A DNA stretch of 13,678 nucleotides, taken from contig DATKRV010000001.1 in the NCBI GenBank assembly GCA_035532075.1, forward strand, positions 1 to 13,678, given 5' to 3'. Shown here in pieces: positions 13,201 to 13,678 of this stretch (position 1 is its first letter; every line of letters begins with the position of its first letter). Under the pieces are notes generated by a model. It was not told the origin of the DNA and did not search any database. It saw only the letters and a list, made by a program, of their open reading frames with translations. Position numbers and translations under genes: made by a program. Source of the DNA: CAIVND01 sp035532075 (GTDB lineage Bacteria; Actinomycetota; Acidimicrobiia; Acidimicrobiales; Bog-793).

Positions 13201-13233
13201 GTGTGGGCGAGAGGATTTGAACCTCCACCCCCG
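13201..13233. repeat. Integrase-proximal att site in the tRNA-Leu 3' end
   Basis: This copy covers the acceptor 3' strand, T-arm and part of the variable arm of the tRNA gene and matches 6861-6893 at 30 of 33 positions. Because it completes a functional tRNA, it is kept under selection, unlike the far copy. The crossover point should lie in the 15 identical bases or in the nearby T-arm. Confidence 0.75.
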
Positions 13234-13285
13234 TTAAGGGACTGGGACCTAAACCCAGCGCGTCTGCCAATTTCGCCACGCCCAC
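13202..13285 (-). tRNA. tRNA-Leu (anticodon UAG)
   Basis: The minus strand forms a class II tRNA: acceptor 5' strand GTGGGCG pairs fully with CGCCCAC at the 3' end and the discriminator base is A; the D-arm is GGCGAAATTGGCAGACGC; the anticodon stem CTGGG/CCCAG encloses TTTAGGT with anticodon TAG; a long variable arm (CCC-TTAAC-GGG) and T-arm GGAGG-TTCAAAT-CCTCT follow. UAG reads CUA and other CUN leucine codons. CCA is not encoded. The gene is intact although the island sits at its 3' end. Confidence 0.95.
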
Positions 13286-13438
13286 GAGCGCCGCTAACTC
13301 GATACTTTAGGCGACTATGCGCCCGACCCACCTCGGTCCGGGTTGATCCCGCTAGGGAGTCGGGAAATTAGCCGTGGCAGGTTTTCGTCGAATGGCGACG
13401 CGGAAGGATCACAGGCAGAAGCAGATAGCCTAGGCAGC

Positions 13439-13678
13439 ATGACTGCAGATCTGAACGTTTCGTACAATCACGTGATGAGCGCCCTCAACGGCCAGGACGC
13501 GGGCAATCCCGATGTCTATCAGCGGCTCCTCAAAGAACGCATCATCTTCTTGGGAACCCAGGTCGACCACACCAGCGCAAACCTGATCTGCGCGCAGCTG
13601 CTCCTGCTCGAGGCCGAGGATCCACGGCGTGACATCTCGCTGTACATCAATTCACCCGGTGGCTCGGTGACCGACGGG
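13439..13678 (+). CDS. clpP: ATP-dependent Clp protease proteolytic subunit, ClpP1-like, N-terminal part
   Basis: The frame from ATG 13439 is open to the window edge (80 codons). VYQRLLKERIIFLG, the ANLICAQLLLLEAEDP helix and DISLYINSPGGSVTDG are textbook ClpP segments, including the GG of the oxyanion region; the catalytic serine lies beyond the window. The sequence is closest to actinobacterial ClpP1 (VYERLLSERIIFLG, ANRLCAQ, SLYINSPGGS), so a clpP2 gene probably follows. ClpP forms the barrel that degrades proteins delivered by ClpX or ClpC. The first 30 residues vary between species and are not diagnostic. The ribosome site is weak, and ATG 13475 within the frame is a less likely start. 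The gene diverges from tRNA-Leu, with 153 bp between them for both promoters. Confidence 0.93.
   Translation, partial: MTADLNVSYNHVMSALNGQDAGNPDVYQRLLKERIIFLGTQVDHTSANLICAQLLLLEAEDPRRDISLYINSPGGSVTDG

Larger units (their letters stand above)
6861..13233 (-). mobile_element. Integrative genomic island in tRNA-Leu(UAG), about 6.3 kb, partly decayed
   Basis: A 33-bp copy of the tRNA-Leu 3' end (6861-6893) repeats, in the same orientation, the 3' end of the intact tRNA (13201-13233), and a tyrosine integrase lies just inside the tRNA-proximal end and reads away from it. This is the standard layout of tRNA-targeted islands: the arriving element restores the tRNA and leaves the old 3' end at the far side. 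The cargo is three or more toxin-antitoxin pieces, a DUF4143 ATPase, a truncated RCC1 gene and a secreted protein. No replication, transfer, capsid or excisionase gene is seen, so it is either a satellite island or a remnant. The differences between the two att copies suggest it has been resident for some time. Confidence 0.75.

Overview
The window looks like a chromosomal segment of an actinomycete. The best pointers are a ClpP1-type Clp protease N-terminus, a LysX/MprF-type DUF2156 protein, vapBC-type toxin-antitoxin genes of actinobacterial flavour, frequent GTG/TTG starts and moderate-to-high GC. A moderate-GC Acidimicrobiia-like member would fit, but the genus is inference and I name none.

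Region 1 (1-1315). A partial minus-strand amidohydrolase gene runs off the left edge. A 450-bp gene-free stretch follows, holding an orphan plus-strand terminator and a weak palindrome.

Region 2 (1340-6412). Four plus-strand genes look like one operon closed by a clear Rho-independent terminator: a secreted serine esterase, a membrane-anchored serine esterase, a polytopic membrane protein ending in a DUF2156 aminoacyl-phosphatidylglycerol-synthase domain, and a DMT/EamA-type transporter. The second esterase overlaps the DUF2156 gene by 14 bp, and the transporter starts 2 bp after it. I read this as a lipid aminoacylation module with candidate extracytoplasmic hydrolases and a carrier. A stand-alone ManC-type cupin gene (6461-6844) follows.

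Region 3 (6861-13233). This is a small integrative island of about 6.3 kb in the 3' end of a tRNA-Leu(UAG) gene. A tyrosine integrase lies beside the tRNA. A degenerate copy of the tRNA 3' end (30 of 33 positions identical) marks the far edge, only 16 bp after the cupin stop. Inside are a vapB antitoxin whose vapC toxin is cut at the att site, an XRE antitoxin/nucleotidyltransferase toxin pair with a perfect palindrome over its start codon, a lone ribbon-helix-helix gene preceded by five 8-bp repeats, a decayed second vapB, 23-bp tandem repeats in front of a DUF4143 ATPase gene, a one-repeat RCC1 fragment, a possible integrase remnant and a secreted protein of unknown function. The mix of intact and broken pieces suggests repeated insertion and decay at this tRNA.

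Region 4 (13202-13678). The intact tRNA-Leu (minus) and the divergent start of clpP (plus) are core chromosome.

The least explained parts are the DUF2156-esterase operon and the regulatory repeats of the island, including a heptamer shared by the toxin-antitoxin operator and the integrase upstream region.
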